Source: Tribonema minus (taxonomy: Eukaryota; Sar; Xanthophyceae; Tribonematales; Tribonemataceae). From it: a stretch of 64,000 nucleotides of DNA. Where the stretch lies: the NCBI GenBank assembly GCA_017506865.1, contig JAFCMP010000087.1, positions 124,001 through 188,000 on the forward strand, given 5' to 3'. Both the position numbers and the translations under genes were made by a program. The notes beneath the pieces are model-generated. The model searched no databases and was not told the origin of the DNA. It worked only from the letters and a program-made list of their open reading frames with translations. The first letter of the stretch is position 1; each line of letters starts with the position of its first letter. Shown in pieces: positions 1 to 11,689 of this stretch.

Positions 1-317
1 ACAAGCACTTGACCCTGCAGGGCTGCAGCAGTAACGCGCGCTAAGGCGAATGGAGAGATGAGGGGTTGGTGTAAGGGTCACAATTGGCTGTCAGCGCTCA
101 ACCCGCAGGACTGAGCGATGAGATGAGACTGAGCACTGGCGCTTCATCTCACGAGATGTGCAGGTACAAGGGTGACCTGAAATTTGTGTGGTGTAGAGCT
201 TGCTGACACATAAGCTGGAGTGACCTTGACTTCGGACGATACGGTAGCTGGGACCGGCTGGCACAGGCTGCAAGAGCAGTTACCGTGCAGCAGCGCTTGG
301 CGTGCCCCGACACTCAC

Positions 318-3300
318 CTCCTGGCACCTCTTGCAGCTGCCAACGAAGATCATGATGCTCTTGGCGCCGTTGTCGGGCTCCTCGCCCTCTGCCTCCTCGC
401 TGCAGCAGCGCTCAACACAAGGCAGCAGTGACAATGAGTGTCCGCCACATGACAGAGTACATGCCACACGCAAGCAGTTTCTGCAATTTGCACCCATGCG
501 GGGCCTGTAGGTAGTGAGGTATGTACCAACGGCCCTCGAACTGACGAAAAAGTCTGAGAGTCTCAAGCCACTTGTGTAGACTACATATGCCGTAGAGATT
601 TCAGAGTGTATACATTGTGCCAATTCGCAGCGTTGTTTCAATAACGCAGGAAGATGCCAACGGAAGCTGTGACATTGTGCTACACATCGGGTTGCGACAA
701 CAATATGCATGCACAGAGATGAATATCTAAATGTGCACAGCCACTCCAGTTGCTGCTTTCTGCTGGTGGTGATGCCCGCAACAGCACGCCATTCAAAACA
801 TGCCAGATGATGCAGCATCGCCACAAACGGCTTGTATCCCATGCACGCACCTTATGTTATACCAACTCCATAATGCCGGCGTTGAGCCCAAGTACCTGTA
901 CTTAAAGTACGCAGTGTATGCAGGGCGTCCAGGCAGAATCGTTGTGGACGTCTACATATTGATCCGAGATACCAGAACGATTCTAAGTGAATAAATGGGG
1001 TCCGCCGAGGTACGCCAAAGTGAGCAGGCCCCGCAAACCACTGGCACCGCTCACCGCCCTAGCTAAGCGCACCCGAACCTTATCCTGACCTACTTCAAAC
1101 CCTACCCCCAACCCTTGCTAATCACGTCGGCTCACCCGGCTGAGGTGGCGGGGTCCATGCCGAGCAGGGATGCGTGAGCCAGCTGTTGCAGGGCACCCAC
1201 GAGAAAGCACACCTTCACCTGCAGCAGGCCGCAGCAATGTGAAGACAGGTAGTATGAGTGATTGGGGCATCTCGCGCTGGGTGACAACAGACAGAATAGA
1301 CACATATAACGCTGTATTCGATCTACGGTTGCCATAAATCCAGTGTGAATGACGCGAACCATTCTGGGAGCACACAACAATGAAAACAAGAAGGGTCAAG
1401 TGAAGTGGGCGCTGTCACCGGGCATCAGCGTTGCCTGAAGTAGGGTTAGGGTTACCTCCACCTCCGACGGGCCACAGCCGAACTGAGGAAGGCAACGTGT
1501 GTCTCTGGCATGCAACCGACAGAGTCAGGCCAGTCAAAACATGACATCGACATTGCGTGCATCAGCTTGCAGTCGCTGCCGAGTGACCATTAAACATGCA
1601 TGCGGGGCCGTCCGTGAACAGCACGAAGAGGAATGACGTGCAGCCACGGAGGCGTGCGCTGCCCATCAACATAAAACATACTTTGAAGTAACAAACTCAA
1701 CGTCATGCACACACCGCCAGCTGCAGAGCATGTCCTCTTGTGGAAACATGAAGTTGACAAGGGAGCTCAGCGCGTTTGACCTGTGACAGCACACAGTTCT
1801 CCGCATACAGGTCACATGCGCTGCGTAACGCACTTCAAATTCGCCTTCATCCTTGCTCATGCAGAGGGCACACCCGTGTGAAACCGACTGCCAGCATCGC
1901 GCAAGTCGACTGTCGGGATGCCTTGTACTTCAGAATGCAGAGACCTGCCACTCAGACACACTTGTTGGCCCTCGGTACATACAGCGCAAGAGTCACAGCC
2001 ATGGTTGTCGCTTATTGGCCCGACACTATACACAGCGCCAAAATCGAAGACTGCACGCACCCTGCAGATCTGCAGCGCTTAGCGAGCCACACATGTGTCA
2101 ACGCTCAGCACACCACGCATGCATCAGCGCTCGGCGAGCCAACGCGCATCAGCGCTCAGCGAGCCAGATATGTATCAGTGCTCAGCGAGTTACACGTGCG
2201 TCAGCGCTCAATGAGCCACAATCGTGTCAGTGCTCAGCTTGCCACACGTGTGTCAGCGCTCAACGAGCCAGATGCGTGCATCTGCGCTCAGCGAGTCACT
2301 AGCGTGTCAGTGCTCAGCGAGCCACATGCATGTTAGCGCTCGGCGAGCCACACATGTGTCAGCGCTCAGCGAGTCACACGTGCGTCAGCGCTCAATGAGC
2401 CATGTGTGTCAGTGCCCAGCGAGCCACGCGCGCGTGTCGACGCCACACTCTTGCACACGCAACTGAATTTAGTGATTCACTGATATTAATTTATTGACAT
2501 GGCAGATTCGTGCCTCAGCACATGTTTGCGCGGGGCTGAGACCCCACTTCGAGCAGAAAGTTTATGGTCCGGGCCAGACATCTGGGGCGCGTTGCTTATT
2601 GCTGGTTTCTCCCAGGTCCTTGCTCTGCGTCGCCTTGGCTGCCTGTTCTCGTCCGGCAGTAAGATAGCGTAAGCGAACCTTCGATGAGCCACGGCAATAA
2701 GACGTCTATTAGTGCACTCCTCAAAGACTAGGCTGAATCTGCCACTTTTGGTTCATCAAATCCTACAATTTTAGGCCAGGCGAGAAAACACCGCAGTGCA
2801 GGTACATGAAACCGAGAAAGAGATGCGCACCTGTGCAGGCATGAAGAGGTACTGCTGCGTGAGCGTCGCGGGCACGGTGGCCTTCTTGGTCAGGTCGTAC
2901 TTCACGGGGTCCGTCATGGCCAGAGACTCCAGCTGCGCGAGGTTGTCGGTCATGGTGGCACTGAAGAGCAGCGTCTGACGCGCGCTGGGCACCGCCGCCA
3001 TCACCACGCGGATCTCGCTCTGAAAGCCCATGGACAGCAGTCTTTGTGTGTGTGTGGGGGGGGGGGGGGGAGTGGTGTGTGACCAACACATGCGAGGGCG
3101 CGAGTCAATGAGTTCACGAGTCGGCATGAGCGGGCAGTGATCAGCGAGCAAGGTGATCAGCGAGGGGGGCGGAGCGGTGTGACCAGCACACGCGAGGGCG
3201 TGAGTCAGTGAGTGTGTGAGTCAGAGTCGGCGTGCGTGCGCAGTGCTCAGCGAGCGATATCGCTCTGATACAGCTTGCCATCACGGGTCGAGTCTCTGGA

Positions 3301-5799
3301 TTTTGCTCCTCGCGTTACGGAGTCGCTCTGCACGCGCGCGCGCCAGTGGCTTATCACAGCACAACAAAATCCACTGCCCTTCCACACACCTCTCTGCCCA
3401 GCAAAACCCACTGCACTCTCACACACCTGCATGCTCCCACTACATACTTCCACTGCAAGTAGGTGTGTGAAAGCGCAGTGGATTTCGTCGCGCAGTGATG
3501 CGCCACTGTCGCGAGCGCGCGTGCAGAGCCACTCGGAGTGGAACTCAGAGACTCGACCCATGATGGCAAGCGCGTGCGCCTTGGCTGCACGTGGCATGCG
3601 GCCGTACTGCGTGGAGCAGCAACAACGGCATAGGCTGCATAATATGCGCATAAGACAAATCAGTCAGGTGCGCATGGCAGAGCTGCAGGGATGGTGGGAC
3701 GCGCATCAGAAACAGTCACAGCGTATTCCGCAGTGTATGACCGCACGCGCCAGATCGCCACCGTAAGTGCCATCCTATTGAGCGCCGTGGTAGCAGCTTC
3801 AACACTGTGATTCAACTCAAACCTCAAGAGGGGACGGAAGGCGCCCCCTCCGCTGAGCACTGCCATATGATGCATATAGTAAGCATCGCTCATCCCCTGT
3901 CAGCCTGATCAAGCACCAGCACCTGAGCTTCAATAGATCAAACAACCTCAAGCATCACCATGTGATGCATACAATACGTATTGCTCATCACCTGTCAGCC
4001 TCATCCAGCACCAGGTACTTGAGCTTGGACAGATCGGGAGGGGACGCGCCCTGCAGGTGGTCACGCAGCCTCCCCGGCGTGGCAATGATGACGTGCGGCC
4101 GCCTGAAGAGATACCGCGCGGACAGAAGAGCAGTGCTCAGCATGTGAGTCACAACGCTCAGCTCTGCGCATGCTGGCAGCGCGTCTGTGAGGGGATCACT
4201 GGTTTGGTGACGCGCGGCCGCCTGGACAGCGATTGATGAGAGCAGGGCAGTGCTCAGCATGTGAAACATCAAGCTCAGCTTCACGCACTTGGGGCGTCTG
4301 TGAGGGTGCTGCTTGTGGTGATGGCCCGCGTGCAAACGGCTGCAAGGTGGAAGGGGGGAGTATGAACTCGTGGTGAGCAGGGCTTAGCAATACCCAGGAC
4401 TGTCTGTTGTGCACCCGAAATGCTGAATGCATGCGGTGACAGCTGCAACAACGGAGGGCTGGCAACGATCGTGCCACCTGCTGGACCAGGAAAATGTCTG
4501 CTGCCGACAGTGATGTGAGTCCGAGCAAGACAAAGGGTAGCACCAGCAGTATTCTGAGGTTATAAAGCGCCAGCGTGCAAGCTGGCGTGCTTTCCCCCTG
4601 GACGATGCATGCGCATACACGCTTTCTTGGCCCTGACAGCACTTACGCTGCTGGCAGCGCTCACACACGACCTTGCAAATCAGGGAATGCAGCATACACG
4701 CTGACTCCACAGGATGTGCTGAAGCAGAAGCACATGAAGAGTGGGTGAGCAGACTCTTGGTCTCTGCGACCTGTTCGCCCCAGTCGCTTCCCCGGGTGAG
4801 GCAGGCACTGTGGCGTTTCCTCAAGCTATACACCGCAAGCAGTAGCAGATGCGTCCGGGCTGTTTGTGTGCTCTCTGATTTCCGACAACACCTGAGATTT
4901 GCCAGTCTCGTCGGTCCCGCAGTGTAAGCTTCACCAATTTACGGCAATAACTTGTGCAGTTGGTCATGTGTGTCACCGCGCCCAGGCTACGTTTCAATGT
5001 CATCAAGCACTTGAATGAGCGTATAAGCTCTACATTATCGATCAAGGCTGATGTGCGTCATGAGACACGTAAGACATTCACATTTTCTGCTGACTTGCTT
5101 GTGTACTGGCATGCATGTAGCTGCTGCTGATCACATCAACCTCACATCAATTTACCTACCAACACGCGCATCTATGGGCGAACTACGTGCGAGAAATATA
5201 CCTGAAAGATTACGTCATTTCCCATGGCAGAACAATCATGCGAGCGATGCAGTCACTTACTTGGCCAGCTCCACTCCCTGCGCCATCATGTTCATCCCGC
5301 CAATCACAACCGCATGCCTCAGGCCCATGGGCGCCCCCAGCGCCTCAAACTGCTCCGCTATCTGTACCGCCAGCTCCCGTGTCGGCGTCAGCACAACAGC
5401 ATAGATGCCATAAGGGTCCTTGCTGAGAGTATGCAGTATCGGAAGAGCGAAAGCAGCGGTCTTTCCCGACCCGGTCTCGGCACACCCGAGGACGTCCTTG
5501 CCGTCCAGCACTGCCGGGATGCAATGCTGCTGCACCGGAGTTGGCCGTCGAAAGCCCATGGCTCCACATGCTCGCTGCAACCAATCGCATAGGCCTAGGG
5601 AGTCGAACGTGGTGTCGGTGTCTACTCCACTGGTGTCGCCTACAATCGCTGCTTCCCGTATACCTGTGGCTGAAGCTGGCGCTGCCAAGGCAGCGGGCTT
5701 GACATCATCGCCAGCATCAGGCTGGCGGGGCCTCTTCTTACTCTTCTTCTTGGCGAACAGAGACATGGTGCGTGTAGAGGTGGGGGCTGTTTTTTCCAT
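318..5799 (-). CDS. DEAD-box ATP-dependent RNA helicase, DDX49/Dbp8-like (3' end beyond window)
   Basis: Five exons join in phase: 5261-5799, 3992-4102, 2831-3041, 1136-1218 and 318-399, giving 342 codons before the left edge; the rest of helicase domain 2 lies outside the window. Seen: a Q motif region (FDSLGL...GFRRPTPVQ), motif I AETGSGKT, Ia PTRELAVQ, Ib TPGRL, II DEAD (split over exons 2 and 3) and III SAT; then the start of domain 2 with VKVCFLV and [14 protein letters not shown]. The order and the last motif resemble Dbp8/DDX49, a nucleolar helicase of small-subunit rRNA processing; that subfamily call is inference, since other DEAD helicases (DDX47 type) are close. The N-terminus has a lysine-rich patch (KKKSKKRPR) that would suit nuclear import. 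The start is at 5799; a second in-frame Met is at 5766. It shares a 233-bp upstream region with SLU7. Its introns hold a minisatellite, a fold-back repeat and a splice-site duplication. Confidence 0.9.
2077..2440. repeat. Degenerate ~24-bp minisatellite, about 14 units
   Basis: Inside a helicase intron. Each unit has a core close to GCGCTCAGCGAGCC followed by a CACRYGTGTGTCA-like linker. About 14 imperfect units can be counted. The repeat keeps a 186-residue plus-strand frame open, which is not taken as a gene. Confidence 0.85.
3273..3572. repeat. Imperfect fold-back (inverted) repeat in a helicase intron
   Basis: The left arm (about 3273-3390) reappears as its reverse complement in the right arm (about 3462-3572). 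Shared blocks include GGGTCGAGTCTCTG, CTCTGCACGCGCGC and AAATCCACTGC. The spacer of about 71 bp holds a further direct copy of the AAAACCCACTGC...CACACACCT block. The transcript of this intron could form a long hairpin. It could be a fold-back or MITE-like element, or arise by local inverted duplication; no terminal duplication was identified. Confidence 0.7.
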
Positions 5800-6032
5800 C
5801 GCGAGAAGTTCAACTTTGACGTCAACTTCAACACCATTGTTTTGTGAAAAATCAGAGACTAAGCAGCGCAGCTTAGTGATCCTGCTGAGGCTGCTGGTTC
5901 TGCCGTCTTGAGCCTTTAAGTATCACCCGGACAAACTCGCGGAGGCTCCCTCGGGTCTGCACAGCCCTGCAGCAGGTTTCTCACCTGGCAACGAAGGTTG
6001 ATTCGTCAGCCCAGGCGCTCCAAAGCAGCACC
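5800..6032. promoter_or_regulatory. Divergent helicase/SLU7 intergenic region
   Basis: 233 bp separate the start codons of the helicase (minus) and SLU7 (plus). A palindromic TGACGTCA (bZIP/CRE-type core) at about 5818-5825 sits between CTTTGA and ACTTCAA repeats. No TATA box is obvious. A shared bidirectional promoter is inferred from spacing alone. Confidence 0.5.
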
Positions 6033-9000
6033 ATGAGCGTCACCGACTTCAAAAAGCGCAAGCAGATAGAGCAGGCCCGTATGTCGGGCCAGCTTGCCCC
6101 GGAGACAGACACGGAGACGGGCAAGATGATCAACCCCCATAACCCAGACTTCATCTCTAAGCGGCCTTGGTATCTAGGAGACAGCGGGCCTTCGCTCAAG
6201 CATCACAGGTACTTGTCGTATGCCACACAGCTGCTGATGCCGCTTGTTGTACTGCAGCGCCTTGCAAATGGTCATCGTTGTTGCTCCGGTTTGACCGTGA
6301 GGTGGAGCTGGTGTTGTGCAGCAGGCAAGACGGTGGTCGAGCACAAAATGACTTGTCTACCAACTGCAGCATTCAATGTGATGATATGTATGCGGCGCCA
6401 TAGTGCTGACCATCTGCGTCTCTGCATCCACCTGTAAGTGCAGCAAGCAGAAGAGCGACCATGTGCTCAGCATGAAGGAGGCCGACATGATAGTGCAGAC
6501 GAAGTGGGCAAAAAAAGCGGATGCGGCCGTCAAGTTCAGGCCTGGAGCTTGTAAGAACTGCGGTGCGATGGGACACAAGACCACAGAATGTGTGGAGCGG
6601 CCACGGTCCACCAAACGCGCGGCTTGGAAGACAGGAGTGGTAAGTCGACGGTGTCAACTTGATAGACTGCAGTTGTCCGGCTTTGTGTCACATGATGACA
6701 GCAAGTCATTGTCGTTTGCCTGATGTGGTGTTGAGCGCATGTCATGTTGTCTGCCTTGCATGCCTGCAGTACAAATGCATCTGTTGTGGGCCAGCGACAG
6801 GTCACATCACCAAGATCACGATGACATCTATGGCGGGCTCGCAGAGAGTTGAAGTCACATGCAGCATGGCGTGCATGTGTTAAAAGACATTTGGTCGCTG
6901 CTGTGCCTGCCGCATTTCAATCCGCGCGCCCCTTATGCTATGGGAACTATAATACGCAGCGCACTGCTTCTGTGACCCGTTGTGAACATGCCATTTGAGC
7001 ACTGCCAAACATTGCAGCTGACCCTTGTAACTTGCCCTTCTGCACGCACAGGCGACTGCGACCGATGACACTGTTGTGAGCTTGGAAGCCTACGGGAAGC
7101 TGAACTTCGACGCAAAGCGAGACAGGTATGTTACTGTGCTGCATCTGCTTGTCCGTGATGGCGATTGTGTCGTTGCCCTCCAACGCACGCAGCCGATAAT
7201 TATATGATGCCGTGTCTGTATCTGCATATATCATTCTACGCATTGGGACGTTGCGGTCGCAGCAGTTTTACAGCTAGAGAGAGAATGCATTGCTAATGCG
7301 TCCTGACAGCAACGTGCCATGCCACGCACGCCTGAGTGACGCTGCACTGCTCACTCGCTGTTCCTCTCAATGACCCGCTGTCGCACAGATGGCACGGTTA
7401 CCATCCCGACCAGCACAAGGAGGTGGTGGAGCGCTTCAACAAGCTGGATGAGGAGAGGCGCAGGGCCAGGCAGCAGGAGCAGGAGGAGACCAGAAAGGTA
7501 TGTGCATATCGCATTGCTTCTTGACATTATGTACAGCATTGAGGTGTCTATGGTGCGATTCTTGGCATTACAGCAGTGGGGCGTCTAAGGTATGATCATA
7601 CTATGATGCATCACACGGGTTGCCGTGGCTGTACGTAACCAGTGAGGCACCGGTAGGGCTTGGTAGCTCTAGCGCTCAAGCTTTACTGCAGCTCAAGTGG
7701 TCGGCAGCCGTGTTGACTTCAAAGCAAATGGAGCCCAGGTTCTGACATAGTGCAAGGATGCTGATGGGATCCACAGATCAAATGCTGCCTCAACCCCAAC
7801 TCACCCACAGACAACATCAAGAGCACAGATGGCCGCCTTTTTTTTACCCTGCCAGCAAGCAGACCTGGAGAAGCAAGGCTGGAGTTGAGTGCGCTGACGA
7901 CTAACCCTAACTTTAATCCTAACGTGACTTGTGCATCGCCAGCGTCAGGGCTTGACTTATGCACATTGCTCCAGATGCCTGCCACGACACAATTTTGTAA
8001 ATTCACATGCAGGAGTAAGGTTAGAGTTTGGGTCAGAGTTAGTTGTCATCACATTCCTCTCCAGCATACATAGGCGGTCTGCTTGCTGGCAGGTCCACAA
8101 TAGGCGGCCATCTGTGCGCTTGGCAATATGCAGCTCAACGTTGAGGCATGCCACAGGCAGCAGGTGCTGCAAGCTGGCCCACAGGAGGGGACCGCAGAGT
8201 CCACAGACTGCTGGCACAGAACTGCTTGTAGCATGACTAGAGCATGGTGTTGGTCATGCGCCATTTGCCACAATATTGTGCAGTAAGGCTACAAAGGAAT
8301 TGCATACAATACATGAATGATTCTGCGGGCGATAGGGAATTGCGTCCCTTAGCAACGTGGCCACGATTGCCCAAGACGGCCCGAATGCGTCCATTTGCGT
8401 CACTGTGTCAGCGCAGTACAATGCTCATCTCATTCGTGTGTGTGCGTACATACTTCGAAGCATATGCCAGCCACGCAGTGTGCTCACAACAATCATCCCC
8501 TTCTCTGCCCCCTTCCCATCTACTTTGCCACCGACCCTGCCGCAGGCCAAGGCGGACCGCAAGGGGGCGCGCAAAGCCGCCAAAGCAGCGCTCGCCAACG
8601 GCGAGGCAGCGGGACCCGGCGGCAGCGGCAACGGCGACGCCGCAGCAGCAGCGCCCTCCGGCAGCGACAGCGCGTCGGACTCCGACTCTGACTCTGACTC
8701 GGACGCCGGCAGCGAGGAGTCGGAGGGCGAGGACCGCGAGTTCATTGAGAAGGACACGGAGAAGCGCGACTTCCAGGGGCGCGTCGCGCGCCAGGGCGGC
8801 CTCGGCGGCGCGCAGATGGCCACCACGGTGCGCAACCTGCGCATCCGCGAGGACCGCGCCAAGTACCTGTACAACCTCGACCCTGACTCGGCGTACTACG
8901 ACCCGAAGACGCGCGCGATGCGCGAGAACCCGAACCCGAGCGCGAACCCCGAGGAGCTCGCGTACGCGGGCGACAACTTCATGCGCTACGGCGGCGGCGT

Positions 9001-9844
9001 CAAGGACTTTGCGCGCACGCAGGTGTACGCGTGGGAGGCGGCGGCGCGCGGGCAGGAGCTCCACCCCGTCGCCGACCCATCGCAGGCGGAGCTGCTGCAC
9101 CGCCAGTTCGAGGCGCGCAAGGACGCGCTCAAAGGGGATCAGCGCACGCGCATACTGGAGAAGTACGGCGGCGGCGGCGGCGGCGCGGCGGGGGAGGGCG
9201 GCATCGACCCGCGGCTCGCGCTGGGCCAGTCGGAGGCGTACGTGGAGTACGACAGGGCGGGGCGCGTCATCAAGGGCGCCGCGCAGGCGGTCGCGCGCAG
9301 CAAGTACGAGGAGGACGTCGTGCCCGGCAACCACGCGTCCGTGTGGGGGTCGTACTACGAGCGCCGCGCCGGGCGCTGGGGGTTCGCGTGCTGCCACGCG
9401 CTCTCGCGCGCCGCGTACTGCACCGGCGCCGCCGGGCGCGCCGCCAACGACGAGGCGAATGACGCCGTCGCGGCTGCCGCCAAGCAGCTGGCGGCGGCGC
9501 CGGCGCGGGAGATGCTGGCGCCGGGGGGGGGGGCGGCGGCGGGGGGGGGCAAGGCGGCGGCGCCGACTGCGCGGAGCGAGGTGTATGGGGAGAGCAGTCT
9601 GAATCCGGTGCTGGATGAGGAGAAGCTGAAGGCGGCGCTGCGGAAGGAGGAGGAGTTTCAGAGGAGGGCCGCGGAGGGGGCGGGGAAGGGGGACGACGCG
9701 GGGGATGACCGCAAGCGTAAGTACAACTCGTTCCAGACGAGCGACGTGACGGTGGAGGAGATGGAGGCGTACCGTATGCGCAAGCGCCACGGCGAGGACC
9801 CCATGGCCAACATATCCAGCGACACGCTGCTGGAGGAGGAGTAG
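6033..9844 (+). CDS. SLU7: Pre-mRNA splicing factor SLU7
   Basis: Second-step splicing factor involved in 3' splice-site choice in the spliceosome. Five exons join in phase: 6033-6208, 6444-6639, 7052-7125, 7389-7497 and 8546-9844 (617 aa). Family marks: [21 protein letters not shown] near residue 50; a CCHC zinc knuckle (C-x2-C-x4-H-x4-[15 protein letters not shown]); [12 protein letters not shown]; then [29 protein letters not shown] and the SKYEEDV...WGSYYE block, all diagnostic of SLU7. An acidic (SD)n stretch and an Ala/Gly-rich stretch interrupt the long last exon. The C-terminal tail ([18 protein letters not shown]) is also conserved in the family. The start ATG sits in a good context (CACCATGA). 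It is divergent from an RNA helicase. The last exon is far more GC-rich than the introns. Confidence 0.96.
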
Positions 9845-10489
9845 ACGCGTGCGTACGGCCGACAAAGTCAGTGTGTGTGCCTGTGCCTGTGGGAGGGGGG
9901 GGGGGGGGGGGGGGGCAAGCGAGCGCTGCCGCAGCTGCCCGTCTTGCAGTATAATACAAATTCATCAGATTTTACACCTGTACTGGCGCGGGGGATGAAG
10001 GTGCATAGTTGTTGTTGTGCTGGCCATGCACCTAGCACATGCCTCTCTGCTCAGAAATGAGTGTTCTGCAGGCGAGTAAGCCTGGGAGCGGTGATAGTCC
10101 ACCTGTGTGTCCATCTATCTGCTTGATTGAGGAAAGACAGCCAACCATCTTCGCGAGAAATATGCATCTGGTCATAAAGGTCACTGGTCTTACGTATTCT
10201 GTCTAACACAAGCCAACCCTGTATAATCCGCGGCATGGAGTGATTGCGGATGCTACTGTTGCGGATAGATGGGGGTGGAAGCATGATTGTTTTATCGTCA
10301 AGCTCATGTTCAACAGGCAAGGAAATCGTGTGCGCACATGTGACCCCCCCCCCCCCCTTCCAGGGGGGTCGTGCAACGGTTCAGCAAAACCAGATCACAT
10401 GCCGCATTTGTTTTGCGCGCCGTTCCAGTAGGACTTGTGAAAAATGCATTTGCCCTGCCAGCCCGCCATGCCGGTGGTGCAGCTGTGTG
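9845..10489. other. Intergenic, no gene seen
   Basis: Downstream of SLU7. It begins with a 22-bp G run (9895-9916) and has a C run at 10344-10357. No supported coding or RNA gene was found. Confidence 0.6.
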
Positions 10490-11140
10490 TGTACTTTTTA
10501 TTAATTCTCGGTCAGGGCGCGAAAAAGCCCAGATGATTGGCATCTAGCTGTAAGGAATCTACATGTCGTATGACAGTCTGAAAGTGTCGCAACGACAACC
10601 ACTCAAACGCCGCCGCCGCCAAATGGCATCTCGGGGTCCTCCCCTACGTCCTCCTCCATGTGCCCGCCCCCCCTGGATTCTGCCATGTGTGTCATGACAC
10701 GGCCAGAGTACGCCATGTGGAGCGCTGCCGACAGTGCCGAGCGTAAGCGCGCCAGGGCGATGCCCTTGAGAGCTTTAGGGCGCGCTCCTCCGGGCACTGA
10801 CATCCTGCTGGCATACTCCGTCGCCACAGCCTCCAGCAGCTTCCGCCCCTGCTCCCCGATGCTGCCAAATGACCCTATTGCCAATGTGGCAAGTTTGTAG
10901 CAATTCTGATCATAATGACCAGAATAGTGGGTAGTCTTGGCGGCCTCTTGGTCGCGGCAGCATCGCTCGGGGTCTGCTGCAGTCTTCGCCGCCCGCGACG
11001 CCACCTGTGCCTCGAAGCAGGTAACGTCCACCATGAGCGGTAGGTGGCGTGTCGGGTCGTCGTAGCCGGTCACCGGGAAGGCGTCGGCAGGCAGCACGAT
11101 GTCCATCCTGCGACTCCCCGGCGGCCCGGCGGAACTTCTT
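10490..11140 (-). mobile_element. Non-LTR-like retroelement, 3' fragment (copy A) with C-terminal ORF
   Basis: A minus-strand frame ends at 10603 after about 175 residues and is followed by a 3' UTR to about 10490. It reads DIVLPADAF...LPLMVDVTCFEAQ, an Ala/Arg/Glu-rich helix, then LAIGSFGSIGEQGRKLLEAVATEY and a C-terminal Gly-rich tail. This order (hydrophobic strand LMVDVT, charged spacer, 'SFG.G..G..LL') resembles the region after the reverse transcriptase in algal and plant non-LTR elements; that is an inference from family style. The 3' UTR ends in AATAAAAAGTAC. Two shorter copies (15.26 and 40.51 kb) share exactly this 3' end, the pattern expected of 5'-truncated retrotransposition. No reverse transcriptase domain is present here. 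Confidence 0.7.
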
Positions 11141-11214
11141 GTCAATTCTCGCTGAGCGCGTGAAAAAGCCCAGATGGTAGATGTCTAGCTTGTTCTGTAC
11201 TAACTTTCAGACAG
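11141..11214 (-). mobile_element. Diverged 3' end of a related retroelement (copy B)
   Basis: Immediately upstream of copy A, in the same orientation. It matches the element 3' UTR (GAAAAAGCCCAGATG, then a CTAGCT...TTTCAGACAG block) but is clearly diverged and ends in GAGAATTGACAAGAAG. It looks like an older insertion next to or into which copy A landed. Confidence 0.6.
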
Positions 11215-11689
11215 ACGGGGCTGTGATGCACTGCATTTCATCATGTCTCCTTTAAACATGCAGCAGAGGTCTTGGTGCGCAACGCAGAGCAAGGCCGGTT
11301 TCAGAGGCAATCATTGACTGATGAGGCTGCAACGCCGTGATGTGCTGTGCTGTACGCAGCAATGGCATGTTATCAGTACCCATTCTTGACGAAACGCCAC
11401 TTGCCTGCTCTGTTCTGATGCATTCATATGCACTGTTCTCATGCATGCTTATGACACCCCTTGATGGAGCAACACGAGCAAAACAGCAACGCGCGGTAAG
11501 AGGATAAGCAACACGTTGGACATCTGGTTCATGCATTTGCACAGGTGACATGTGTGGAGCGATGCCACACAGGCCTTAATAACAGTCTTATGTGTACCAC
11601 ATGCCAACAGTGCACAGTGATTCGGCCCTCCAGCTCAGCTGCTGCCGACATTGCTAGAGCACTCTCCACCCGTTGCGCCTGCAACATCT

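Noticed and set aside
1776..2336. 186-residue plus-strand frame
   Set aside because: Kept open by the 24-bp minisatellite (unit length a multiple of three) inside a helicase intron.
8408..9865. 485-residue open frame on the minus strand
   Set aside because: It is antisense to the SLU7 last exon, Arg/Leu/Ala-biased as expected from GC-rich sequence, and SLU7 homology is unambiguous on the plus strand.
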